A stretch of DNA of 64,000 nt from Prorocentrum cordatum (taxonomy: Eukaryota > Sar > Dinophyceae > Prorocentrales > Prorocentraceae): NCBI GenBank assembly GCA_963575745.1, contig CAUYUJ010017639.1, positions 1 to 64,000 on the forward strand, in the 5' to 3' direction. Both the position numbers and the translations under genes were made by a program. This document shows, piece after piece, positions 1 to 8,996 of the stretch (position 1 is its first letter; every line of letters begins with the position of its first letter). The notes under the pieces were generated by a model. It made no database searches. It was not told the DNA's origin and saw only the letters and a list, made by a program, of their open reading frames with translations.

Positions 1-520
1 GTATGTATGTGTGCATGCATGCATGCATGTATATATGTATACGTATATGTATGTATGTATGCATGCATGCATGTATGTATGTATGTATGTATGTGTGTGT
101 ATGTATGTATGTATGTATGTATGTATGTATGTATGGTTGTAAGGTTGTATGACTTCATGTATGTATGTATGTATATATGTATGCATGTATGTATGTCTGT
201 CTGTCTGTCTGTCTGTCTGCCTGTCTGTCTGTATGTATGTATGTATGTATGTATATATGTATGTGTGGATGCATGCATGCATGTGTATATATGTATGTAT
301 GTATGTATGTATGTGTGTATGCATGCATGCATGCATGCATGCATACATGTATGTATGTATGTATGTATGTATGTATGTATGTATGTATGTATGTATGCAT
401 GTATGTATGCATGCATGCATGCATGCATGCATGCATGTTTGTACATATTGTGTATATATATATTATATATTTTAAAAAAATTTATATATATATATAATAA
501 TATATATATATCCCCGCGGG
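1..520. repeat. (ATGT)n microsatellite with AT-rich tail
   Basis: Positions 1-436 are nearly pure ATGT/ATGC tetranucleotide repeats, with a short (CTGT)n run near 194-232. From about 437 to 515 the sequence becomes TATATA-rich. All frames stay open because the repeat lacks stops and would encode only Met/Cys/Val/Tyr strings, so no gene is called. The complementary (ATAC)n tract occurs near 57.6-58.0 kb. Confidence 0.95.
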
Positions 521-540
521 GCTGACCCGCGGCCTGAAAA

Positions 541-1250
541 CAGGTGCCCCGACCCCCCATGGGAGGACGGGGGGGGCCTGGAGCCTCCCCGGAGCAGCCA
601 AGACAGCCCCAGAGTGCCCGAAGAGCGTTCCAACACAGGCCCAGAGGGCTCCAAGACGCTAAAGGTGGCCCCAAGACTGCGCCAGAGGCCCCCAAGACCG
701 CCCAAGACAGCCCCAAGACAGCACAAGATGGCCCCAAGACGCCCCAAGAGGCCCCAAAGAAGCCTACCAAGAGAGCCCGGGGAAGCCAAAATTGTTGATT
801 TTCTGTGTGTTTTTCGATGTTTTTTTGCGTTCTCGCTCTTCCAGCTTTCCGACGCTCCAAGACAGCTCCAGAGGCCCTCAAGAGCGCCCAAAGATGGCCC
901 GGGACGCCCCCAATACGGCCCCAAGACGGCCCCAAGACAGCTCTGGAGGGCCCCAAGACAGCCCAAGAGGCGCCCAAGAGATCCCAACACGGCCCCGAGA
1001 AGGCCCCAAGAGGGGCCCGAGAGGGCGACCGAAGGTTCAAACATCTAATTTACCGCCCCGAGAGGGCCCCAGGAGACCCCCAGAGGGCCCCAAGAGGCCC
1101 CAAGAGGCCTCGAAGAAGCCCCAAGGAGGCCCCCAAGAGGCTCCCAAAAGACCCCAATGGGCCCCAAACCGGCTCCCCATGAGGCCTCCAAACTGCGGCC
1201 CAGAGGCCCCAAAGAAGCCTCCCAAGAGAGGCCCGGGAGGCCCGAATTGT
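541..1250 (+). repeat. Degenerate GGCCCCAAGA tandem repeat
   Basis: Short units of the form CCCCAAGA(G/C)GCC repeat with many substitutions. Near 780-860 a T-rich insert interrupts the array before the words CGCTCCAAGACAGC. The same family recurs at about 23345-23700, 42760-42930, 52890-53110 and 54330-54700, always with CCCAAGAGG on the plus strand. Open frames here give only Pro/Arg/Lys/Gln-rich peptides in all three frames, the signature of a repeat rather than a protein. Confidence 0.85.
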
Positions 1251-2195
1251 TGATTTTTAAAAATCGATCCGGGCTGAAAAACTGCGTCCTGTGTGTGCCG
1301 GAATCGTCCCGGTCGGCCGCCGGAAGCCCGAGGCATTGCCCTGAAACCGATGCACGGGGCGGGGCTTTTGGGACTTTCGAGTGGCCCCCTCGTCGCCACG
1401 GCTGGACGCAGCTTGGAGAACTGGTACGTTTGGACTCCGGGCAGGGTCGTGGGACGTGTCGCAGCCGAGGCAAGCCAAAGGGCGAACGGTTCTGCTCTGG
1501 CCGAAAGGTTGTGCAGCGGCAGCTCCAGCTGCCTCGAAGAGGGTCGGCGGTGGCAGGTCCACTGCAACTTCCCTGCGCACTGTCTCGTCCTCCGCATCGG
1601 CTTCTGTCCCCGCGCGTGCACGGAGCCAGATGTCATCAGCCCTCAAGCCCTGAAGCCCTACTCCGCCTCCTCCTCCCCCTCCTCCGCCTCCTCCCCCTCC
1701 CCCTCCTCCTCCTCTCTCTCCTCCCCCTCCTCCTCCCCCTCCTCCTCCTCCTCCTCCTTCTCCTCCTCCTCCTCCCAGTCGGCCCGAGGACAGTAAGCAC
1801 AGGTCCAGCATCGGGGCTCGAGGATTGAAGCTTGCGGGTGCCTGGGCGTCTGGAGGCATCTGGGCACACGATGACGTCGTGGTGCGATCGGACTCGAGAG
1901 GCCCCCAAGAGGCCTCTAGAAGTCTGGAACGGGCAGCCCGGACGCCCGAAGAGGTCTCCAAAGAAGGCCCGACGAGGCAGAATCATTGCTTCTCCGAAGT
2001 TTTTCGAAGGATTTTGGAATTTTCGCTTTTCATTTTCCCGACGCACACCGGCGTCCCAAGAACCCGTTTTTTTATTCCCCGGCGATAACGGGCGTTACCG
2101 GGGGGGGGGGGCGGGGGGCCGGTAGCGTCACGTTCGGCGCCCGCGGCGTCTGGGAATGCCTAGGGATGACCGAGGACAGGTAGGGGCAGCGTGAA
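1251..2195. other. No gene recognised; contains CTC microsatellite
   Basis: A CTC/CCT trinucleotide tract occupies about 1660-1790 and a run of ten G lies near 2100-2110. The remaining sequence has overlapping open frames on both strands with no domain I recognise. Confidence 0.6.
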
Positions 2196-2400
2196 GGTGG
2201 CGATCTGCACCACAGCGCCTGTGTACACCACAGTGCCTGCGTGCACCACAGCGCCTGTGTACACCGCAGCGCCTGTGTACACCACAGCAGCCTGCGTGCA
2301 CCACAGCGACGACGACGACGAGAAAGAGGACGGGGAAAAGTTTGATGAGGAGGAGAGGAGGAGGAGGAGGAGGAGGAGGAGGAGGAGGAGGAGGAGGAGG
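2196..2400. repeat. Minisatellite (CACCACAGCGCCTGYGT type) plus (GGA)n
   Basis: From 2206 to 2310 a unit of about 21-24 bp containing CACCACAG and GCCTG alternates GTGTACA and GTGCACC variants in roughly five copies. A (GGA)n tract follows at about 2345-2400. The same minisatellite appears in reverse complement at 5240-5490, so the two patches flank the 161-bp satellite in inverted orientation. Confidence 0.85.
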
Positions 2401-2436
2401 TTTTGGAGCGCTTTAGCTTTAGTTTGGCTCAAGTTT

Positions 2437-4690
2437 CGAGACTCAAGACACACACGGGGTCCATGTAGCCCGGAGTCCCGGGATAATATTTACACCCCTG
2501 TCGGGAGGCTCCTTGGCCACTTGGAACCGTCTTGGGGCGGTCGCGGCCTCTCTAAGGCCCTCTTGGAACCACCTTTGGCCAAAAAAGGAGCTCTGACAGA
2601 CTCCAGACACACATGGGGTCCATGTAGCCCGGAGTCCTGGGATAGTATTTACACCCCTGTCGGGAGGCTCCTTGGCCACTTGAACGATCTTGGAGGCCAT
2701 CGTGGCATCACTGAGGCCGCTTCCCTGAGGGCCCTCTTGGAACCACCATTTGGCCAAAAAAGGAGCTCTGGACAGACTCAGACCACACAAGGGGTCCATG
2801 TAGCCGGAGTCCTGGGATTAATACTTTACACCCCTGTCGGGAGGTATTTGGCCACTTGAACCGATATTGGAGGCCATCGTGAACTTCTCTTAAGGGCCCT
2901 CTGGAACCAACTTGGCCAAAAAAAGGGCTCTGACAGAATCAAGGAACACCACAAGGGAGTCCATGTAGCCCGGAGTCCTGGGTAATATTTACCACCCAGG
3001 TCGGGAGGCGTCCTTGGCCACTTTCAAACGATCTTGGGGCCATCGTGGGCCTTTCTAAGGCCCTCTTCGAACCACCTTTGGCCAAAAAAGGAGCTCTGAC
3101 AGTCTCAAGACACACCAGGGGTCCATGTAGCCCGGAGTCCTGGGATAATATTTACACCCCTGTCGGGAGGTCTCCTTGGCCACTTGAACGATCTTGGAGG
3201 CCATCGCGGCCTCTCTAATGCCCTCTTGGAACCACCTTTGGCCAAAAAAGGAGCTTCTGACAGATCTCAAGACACACAAGGGTTCCATGTAGCCCGAGTC
3301 TGGGATACTATTACCCCCTGTTCGGGAGCCTCCTTGGCACTGAACAATCTTGGAGGCCATCGTGGCCTCTCTAATGCCCTCTTGGAACCACCTTTGGCCA
3401 AAAAAGGAGCTCTGACAGACTCAAGACACACAAGGGGTCCATGTAGCCCGGAGTTCTGGGATAATATTTACACCCCTGTCGGGAGGAGCGGCCTTGGCAA
3501 CTTTTGAACGATATGGGATTGCCATGTGGCCCTCTCTAAGGCCCTATTGGAACCACTTGGCCAACAAAAAAGGAGCTGACAGACTCCAGACACACATGGG
3601 GTCCATGGAGCCGGAGTTCTGGGAAATATTTGTTTTACACCCCTGTCGGGAGGCTCCTTGGCCACTTGAACAATCTTGGAGGCCATCGTGGCCTCTCTAA
3701 GGCCCTCTTGGAACCACCTTTGGCCAAAAAAGGAGCTATGACAGACTCAAGACACACAAGGGGTCCATGTAGCCCGGAGTCCTGGGATAATATTTACACC
3801 CCTGTCGGGAGGCGCCTTGGCAACTTGAACGATATTGGATGCCATCGTGGCCTCTCTAAGGCCCTCCTGAACCACCTTTGGCCAAAAAAGGAGCTCTGAC
3901 AGACTCCAGACACACATGGGGTCCATGTAGCCCGGAGTCCTGGGATAATATTTACACCCCTGTCGGGAGGCTCCTTGGCCACTTCAACGATCTTGGAGGC
4001 CATCGTGGCCTCTCTAAGGCCCTCTTCGAACCACCTTTGGCCAAACAAGGAGCTCTGACAGACTCAAGACACACCAGGGGTCCATGTAGCCCGGAGTCCT
4101 GGGATAATATTTACACCCCTGTCGGGAGGTCTCCTTGGCCACTTGAGCGATCTTGGAGGCCATCGTGGCCTCTCTAATGCCCTCTTGGAACCACCTTTGG
4201 CCAAAAAAGGAGCTCTGACAGACTCAAGACACACAAGGGGTCCATGTAGCCCGGAGTTCTGGGATAATATTTTTTCACCCCTTTGTTTGTTTTTTGCGTT
4301 TTTTTTTTTTTTTTTTGTTTTATTTTGTCGGGAGGCTTTCCTGGCCACTTTCAACATTTGGAGGCATGTGGGCCTCTCTAAGGCCCTCTTGGAACCACCT
4401 TTGGCCAAAAAAGGAGCTCTGACAGACTCAAGACACACAAGGGGTCCATGTAGCCCGGAGTCCTGGGATAATATTTACACCCCTGTCGGGAGGCGCCTTG
4501 GCAACTTGAGCGATATTGGATGCCATCGTGGCCTCTCTAAGGCCCTCTTGGAACCACCTTTGGCCAAAAAAGGAGCTCTGACAGACTCCAGACACACATG
4601 GGGTCCATGTAGCCCGGAGTCCTGGGATAATATTTACACCCCTGTCGGGAGGCTCCTTGGCCACTTGGAACCGTCTTGGGGCGGTCGTGT
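2437..4690 (+). repeat. Satellite array, about 161-bp unit, 14 copies
   Basis: The landmark GTCCATGTAGCCCGGAG recurs 14 times, exactly or with small changes, starting near 2459, 2620, 2797, 2961, 3120, 3284, 3436, 3599, 3760, 3920, 4079, 4240, 4442 and 4601. The usual spacing is 159-164 bp. The copies between 2800 and 3600 carry the most single-base indels. The copy beginning at 4240 carries a T-rich insertion of about 40 bp near 4270-4328. Open frames inside the array are by-products of the period and no protein is called. Confidence 0.95.
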
Positions 4691-4695
4691 GCGCG

Positions 4696-4696
<1 letters not shown>

Positions 4697-4744
<48 letters not shown>

Positions 4745-4790
4745 AATCATCATCCTCATTACCACCATCATCATCATCATCATCGATGCA
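4697..4790. repeat. (CAT)n microsatellite
   Basis: A nearly pure CAT/TCA trinucleotide tract directly follows the last partial satellite unit. It encodes only poly-Ile, His, Ser, Asp or Met in the six frames. Confidence 0.95.
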
Positions 4791-5239
4791 CCGACGTAGC
4801 CGCTGAACGGCCGCGCGCGGACGACGAGTCGAGCCGCCTTCCACGAATTATAGACCTTAGGGAAAAAAGAAAGCTCGTGGATTTTCACGGCTGCCAGCCG
4901 AAGCTGGGATAAACCTGGCGCGTGGCTTTCCAGTCGCTGGACGTTCGGCGCGTGCACTCACATGCGCAACGAGTGTTCGAAATGTATTGTTTTTCTTTGC
5001 AATCATATTCGGTTCGTTGACATTTCTCCTTCTTGGGCCCGCCCCCTGGGGGAAACAAAAATCGTTTCCGAGACATGTATTCGACGTGTGTAAGGTTTTA
5101 ATTGGCTCCAAGACATTCAACGTCCTTCGTGCTGCTGTTCCAACAAGAACAGAGGCGGACATGGGGGGAGGAGGGTGGAGGAAGAGGAAGATTTAGGTGT
5201 TCGTGCGTTTTTTCTATGGCTGCTTGTGCACTGGCGCCG
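4791..5239. other. No gene recognised
   Basis: Mixed sequence with short open frames on both strands and no recognisable domain. I see no repeat structure beyond a purine-rich stretch near 5160-5195. Confidence 0.5.
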
Positions 5240-5490
5240 AAGTGTCCGCAGGCGTTGTGGTGCACGCAGGCATTGTGGTGCACACCTCGGCTGTGATGCA
5301 CACGGCTGCTGTGGTGTACAAAGGCACCGTGGTGTACCCAGGCGCTGTGGTGCACGCAGGCGCTGTGGTGTGCACATGCAACCGGCGCTGTGTTGTACGC
5401 GTCTGTTGCGGTGCACGCAGGCGCTGTGGCGTACACAGGCGTTGTGATGCACGCAGGCTGCTGTGGTGCACGCAGGCCCCGTGGGGAGGC
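5240..5490. repeat. Minisatellite (GCTGTGGTGCACGCAGGC type)
   Basis: About a dozen degenerate units of 18-24 bp carry GTGGTGCACGCAGGC or GTGGTGTACACAGGC. This is the reverse complement of the minisatellite at 2206-2310. Confidence 0.85.
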
Positions 5491-6245
5491 GCAGATCTTG
5501 GGGGCCCGGTGCCGTAAGTCTTCGGCCATGTCGAGGTCGTCCCGGTGAGTCCTGAGTCTATCCTAGGGTATATCGGAGACATATTCGGCGAACTACGGGA
5601 GCCATCTTGGGCCCTCGTTGGGCCGTCTTTCAGGCAACCCTGGGCCATCTTGGGTGCCGGAGAGGCAGGGGCCACACAGCTCCCCGGGCGCTTCTGCGTA
5701 CGCCTCTGGCCCGCTGGGTCGGCGAATTTGGAGCAGGGGATGGCGATATCAGATGGCCTTCCGCAATCGTGCACAACGGATCCATGAAATAGTCCGTGCA
5801 TGTATACGGTTCCCGCCGTAACCGGGGTGACCTTGCGTCCGTGCCTCGCTGATGTCACTTGAAGGGTCGTGTCTCCTAATGTCCGCTTTCCCATGTGTGC
5901 GCCCCCGCTGGTGGACTGTATCATTTCCGCGGGGTCGGTCGTGCACCATATCGTCAATTCAATAATGACGTGTTTGACATGGATTCTTCGGTTTTGTTCG
6001 GCGTCATTCCGTAATCGTTGGGGCTCAAGCCGGTCGTGTTGCTCAGCTTCTGGTACTTCTTCGCTAGCGCACGATGGGACGGTCCAGCACGCCAGGTGAG
6101 CCTTCCGATCCTCGGCGTTCTCTCTCTGCCCCGTCGGCCGGCCTCCCCGCAGGAGCCGGCGGTGGCCTTCCTTACCCGGTCGAGCATCCGGCTCCCGGGC
6201 CGCCTCCTCACGCCCCGCCGGCCGGCCTCCTGGAAGGAGCCGGCG
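5491..6245. other. 5' flank of the LTR element; no gene recognised
   Basis: Unique-looking sequence. Near 6009-6029 lies an SL-like word ending in GGCTCAAG, followed by CCGG as in the LTR. Two GC-rich imperfect fold-backs built from GCCGGC/CTCC and GGAG/CCGGC lie near 6136-6163 and 6216-6245. The second ends exactly where the LTR begins. A 119-codon minus-strand frame crosses into the LTR but shows no domain. Confidence 0.5.
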
Positions 6246-6532
6246 GACTTTAAACGGAGAAGGTTAAAGGCGAGGTATAAATCGAGCATGTACCGCTGCC
6301 GTGCCTGGCTCAAGCCGGGCCCGGCCTGATATGTGACTGTGCCTCACCGAGGCGCACTACTTGCATTTGAGATCGGAAAACATCCTTTCCATTGACGATG
6401 CCCATCTTACTCTATACTCCAGATCCCATGCTTCGTCTCGCTCTCTTGCTCATGCGATATGAGCCAAAGCCTGGGATATGGCAACGCCTAAGGCGTAACA
6501 CATACCTAAGCTTACCAGCCTGTTTTCGACTT
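6246..6532 (+). repeat. 5' LTR (direct repeat copy 1)
   Basis: This matches 22699-22985 without indels at a constant offset of 16,453 bp. It begins GACTTTAAACGG and ends TTTTCGACTT, so it lacks the usual TG...CA ends, and GACTT stands at both termini of both copies. It contains the TATA-like box, the SL-like sequence and the first ATG of the Gag-like ORF. Gag starting inside the LTR is also the arrangement in yeast Ty1. Confidence 0.9.
6276..6314 (+). promoter_or_regulatory. TATA-like box plus spliced-leader-like sequence in 5' LTR
   Basis: TATAAAT lies at 6276-6282. The 22-mer at 6293-6314 starts CCG, has GCC at positions 6-8 and ends TGGCTCAAG. It resembles the dinoflagellate SL, which has the same start, GCC and final GGCTCAAG, with a few substitutions and one extra base. 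No GT donor follows, so it resembles a mature SL end and not an SL-RNA donor. The same pair occurs in the 3' LTR at 22729-22767. Confidence 0.5.
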
Positions 6533-7705
6533 GGTAGCGGAGCTGGCTACACTCTCGTGTGGCTGGCTCTCGCTCTGATTCCAGTAATCCACGGCACAAC
6601 TTGGTGGACTACTACCACGGTGGAATACCATGTTGCGCCGGCTCTGCGAGGAGCGGAGCCAGTCCGCGATCGAGCTAGCGGGGCAACCCGCGAACTCGAG
6701 ACGCTCTCTCCTACCTCACTGCGCTACTTCACTCCCGACTTCCACCAGATGCCAATCGGCAACTCGATCGAGAACGTGGTCACCCTGCGGGGCTACCCGC
6801 AGCGGGGCCACCTGCATCCCGTGCCGGTCAGGCGCCTCACGGCTACCACGCCAGAGCCTGACAAACCACAGCCTAAACCAATCACCGAAGCCGAAATGCA
6901 TATGCATTGGATCAAGATAACTCTCTTCGGCATTCTATGGGTGATAATGGGATGTGCTGTGGGATACATGCGGCAGGGGATGGACGACACGCGTACTACT
7001 GGCCCTTCATGGGACCCTGCCGGTACTACGCCTTTCCGCGAATACGTTCGCGAAGTACATGCATGGTTAAACGTAACGAGCGGCAATATGACACCGCCAC
7101 AACAAGCTGCAGCACTACAACGAGGCCTTCAAGGTCTAGCTCGTCGTATCGCCATGCAGGCCCCCTCCCAGATCATCAATTATGGTGCAACTGTCAATGG
7201 ACAGCCAACGGATGCAGTAACCTACATACTGTACTTACTGAGCACCAAATTTGAAAATCTGGAAGATGAGCGCCAGCTCAACTCTGGCACGGCCCTTATC
7301 GACTTCCGCGTCGAAAGGGGCGAGCGAATCGACTCGGTATTAGCTCGATTCGAGATGGCCCGTGACGAGGCCAACTCTGTTGGCTTTGTCATCCCCAACT
7401 TTCAGATCCTAACGCTGATTCTCTTCAGAGCGTTAGGCGTTGGCGCGTCACGAGCCCAACACCTGCTTGAGCACTTCAATCATCAGATGCCCCGAACACA
7501 AGCAGACTATGACAGGCTGTTGACCAGGATGAGGAACTACGGACATGTTGCCGAGCGCTCTCCTGGTAACATAGCGGGTATCTTCACAGGGCACCACTCA
7601 CATGCAGGTGTTACGCCACGACTGCGGGGTCACCCGCTGGTCCTGGCGAGCCAAATCCCTGGGCTGACCCAGCCGATATGCCCAACGAGGCCACTGCCCT
7701 TCTAG
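6392..7705 (+). CDS. gag: Gag-like polyprotein, N-terminal part with two hydrophobic segments
   Basis: The first ATG lies inside the 5' LTR, so the first 47 residues are LTR-encoded and the frame reads through the primer binding site, as in Ty1. Hydrophobic stretches at about residues 53-69 and 175-193 look like membrane segments. Between them lie about 105 polar residues. The region 205-415 is helical-looking and resembles a capsid: it includes an REYVREVHAWL segment, a LLSTKFENLEDERQL segment and RGERIDSVLARFEMARDE, typical of UBN2/retrotransposon Gag proteins. From about 7570 the coding sequence appears to move to the next frame: the hairpin codons read RGHP here but AGSPA in frame 1 at 7624. 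The final residues after about 400 are therefore probably out of frame. Gag identity is inferred from position and style, not from a strict motif. Confidence 0.7.
   Translation: MTMPILLYTPDPMLRLALLLMRYEPKPGIWQRLRRNTYLSLPACFRLGSGAGYTLVWLALALIPVIHGTTWWTTTTVEYHVAPALRGAEPVRDRASGATRELETLSPTSLRYFTPDFHQMPIGNSIENVVTLRGYPQRGHLHPVPVRRLTATTPEPDKPQPKPITEAEMHMHWIKITLFGILWVIMGCAVGYMRQGMDDTRTTGPSWDPAGTTPFREYVREVHAWLNVTSGNMTPPQQAAALQRGLQGLARRIAMQAPSQIINYGATVNGQPTDAVTYILYLLSTKFENLEDERQLNSGTALIDFRVERGERIDSVLARFEMARDEANSVGFVIPNFQILTLILFRALGVGASRAQHLLEHFNHQMPRTQADYDRLLTRMRNYGHVAERSPGNIAGIFTGHHSHAGVTPRLRGHPLVLASQIPGLTQPICPTRPLPF
6532..6543 (+). other. Putative primer binding site (initiator Met tRNA type)
   Basis: TGGTAGCGGAGC starts on the last base of the 5' direct repeat. 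Its first eight bases equal the start of the yeast Ty1 primer binding site (TGGTAGCG), which pairs with the CCA end of initiator methionine tRNA. The location directly after the LTR is the expected one. Complementarity to the host tRNA cannot be checked here. Confidence 0.65.
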
Positions 7706-8265
7706 GGCAGACCGGCCAGGCATCGGCAGAGGCAGCTGAGGCGAACGCCTGGTCGAACTACTCGCCAGGCGCCGCCTACACTGCAAGCCCGCCCCCGGGC
7801 ACAACCCTCTGGGGCCAAGCGGAGTCATCCGCTCAATGGTCTCAGCCACCCTCACCGTTTGAATCTGGCACTGACACAGATACTTCATCTGACGATGAGC
7901 ACAATGGAATAGTCTCTGCTGGTAATGACTATCCAGCGGACGACGCTCACCTTTCTGAACAGCAAAGGGCGGAAGCCGCCTTTATGGCTTATCGCAAATC
8001 AAAACGCCGTTGGAGGCGCTTTATGAAGAAACCAGTCAGAAAAGTGAGACGTGCAGTACGCCGACATTTCAAACAATTTGGAAAGGGTCGTGGTAAAGGG
8101 GGTCGCAGACGCCGTATGCATGGTAGGGGTATTACTGCTTTCCTCACGTCCTTAACTGATATAGTCTTTGAGGAAGTTCTTATCGGAGGCAAAGGTCGGG
8201 GTCACAGGCGGACCTCCGGTAAGGGAAAAGGGCGGAGGGGCAACCCTAGGGACGCTTTCTGGTAA
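7570..8265 (+). CDS. Gag continuation, acidic linker and highly basic region
   Basis: This frame (frame 1) is open from 7570 to the TAA at 8263-8265; the first ATG is 7678. It continues Gag after a -1 shift. It holds an AGSPAG hairpin-encoded segment, an acidic stretch (TDTDTSSDDEHNG) and then a strongly basic segment rich in KKPVRK and RRRRMHGRG motifs from about 8005 to 8250. The basic part could bind nucleic acid or act as a nuclear signal, which is inference. It overlaps the zinc-knuckle frame by about 98 bp. It may be a separate protein, a frameshift product or a damaged reading frame. Confidence 0.55.
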   Translation, partial: HSGYLHRAPLTCRCYATTAGSPAGPGEPNPWADPADMPNEATALLGQTGQASAEAAEANAWSNYSPGAAYTASPPPGTTLWGQAESSAQWSQPPSPFESGTDTDTSSDDEHNGIVSAGNDYPADDAHLSEQQRAEAAFMAYRKSKRRWRRFMKKPVRKVRRAVRRHFKQFGKGRGKGGRRRRMHGRGITAFLTSLTDIVFEEVLIGGKGRGHRRTSGKGKGRRGNPRDAFW

Positions 8266-8659
8266 TACTATGAAGTGTCATACATGCGGTAGCACAGAGC
8301 ATTTGCGCGATCAATGCCCGAAGGGGAAAGGAAAGGGATCCGTACACTTGGCTCAAAATTCTTTTATGGACGACATAGATTACATTGACTACGAGTTTTA
8401 CGTCAATCCAGAAGCGGCTCCCGCTGCGGGCTCCTCCACGTATTACGTGATGGCCCGCTATGCTGAAGCAACTGTGGCCCTGGAAGACTACGCAGTGACC
8501 CTCTTCGACGAGTTCCACGGCTGGACGAGGTCGATGAGATTGCGTACAATGCTTGGTTCGGTCTTCCAGCGGGGCCACCCGCCGGTGACGAGGTCTCCGA
8601 AGCCGAGACTGTCCCGGCAACAGAGGAAGAACTCACCGCCGCGCTGGCCCCACAAGTGA
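8168..8659 (+). CDS. Gag zinc knuckle (CCHC) segment
   Basis: In frame 2 the motif C-X2-C-X4-H-X4-C is complete (CHTCGSTEHLRDQC, about 8276-8317) and is followed by a Lys/Gly-rich stretch. This is the nucleocapsid knuckle typical of copia Gag. The meaningful part seems to run from about 8266 to 8520. After that the protein-like sequence moves to frame 1, where LDEVDEIAYNAWFGL and AGPPAG are read, so the end of this frame (to 8659) is probably out of frame. No ATG is needed if it is made as part of Gag. Confidence 0.65.
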   Translation: MRKFLSEAKVGVTGGPPVREKGGGATLGTLSGNTMKCHTCGSTEHLRDQCPKGKGKGSVHLAQNSFMDDIDYIDYEFYVNPEAAPAAGSSTYYVMARYAEATVALEDYAVTLFDEFHGWTRSMRLRTMLGSVFQRGHPPVTRSPKPRLSRQQRKNSPPRWPHK

Positions 8660-8946
8660 TTGGCATGCCGTTGCTGCCAAATCCGTCGTGGGCTGGCTCG
8701 GAGATGGGAGACGCCGATGACGAAATGCTGGGCCATCCCGCGTATTCCGACTCCGAAGAATCCGAAGAAGATTATAACGACATGCTCCAAGAGCAGGTTT
8801 CAGAAGCAATCCGACTCTTGAGTGCGCCAGCACAGCAGCAGATGACGATGAACGAACTGCTGTCGCACCCAGGAGTTGCTCGTCTACGTCCATACTTGGA
8901 TTCGAACATGTCAGCATCTCAGATGCGGGCCTATCTGTCGGTCTAG
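8521..8946 (+). CDS. Acidic C-terminal Gag segment
   Basis: Frame 1 reads an acidic protein from about 8521 to the TAG at 8944-8946. It includes an AGPPAG hairpin-encoded block, a YSDSEESEEDYNDM acidic cluster and a helical end (NELLSHPGVARLRPYL). A GTG at 8656 and an ATG at 8665 exist, but the reading is continuous with the knuckle segment if a -1 shift occurs near 8520. No function is recognised. The next ORF starts 326 bp downstream after an A-rich spacer. Confidence 0.5.
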   Translation: MDEVDEIAYNAWFGLPAGPPAGDEVSEAETVPATEEELTAALAPQVIGMPLLPNPSWAGSEMGDADDEMLGHPAYSDSEESEEDYNDMLQEQVSEAIRLLSAPAQQQMTMNELLSHPGVARLRPYLDSNMSASQMRAYLSV

Positions 8947-8996
8947 CGGCGGTGACCGCCGTCGCATGCTAGACACAACCAGCGGGGCCACCCGCT

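Noticed and set aside
7-525. Open frames across the (ATGT)n tract on both strands
   Set aside because: The tetranucleotide repeat has no stop codons; the peptides are Met/Cys/Tyr/Val strings with no protein character.
544-1253. Several Pro/Arg/Lys-rich ORFs at 0.5-1.3 kb (and likewise at 23.3, 52.9 and 54.3 kb)
   Set aside because: They appear in all three frames of a short repeat and have no conserved frame.
2437-4690. Regular repeats considered as a CRISPR array
   Set aside because: The whole 161-bp unit is conserved, with no unique spacers, and the context is eukaryotic.
2191-4799. ORFs of 100-220 codons in the satellite array
   Set aside because: The frame follows the repeat period; the same peptide recurs each unit and is broken by indels, with no family resemblance.
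5954-6313. 119-codon minus-strand ORF crossing the LTR start
   Set aside because: A similar start appears at the other LTR (22766) with a different continuation; no domain, so LTR-derived chance frame.
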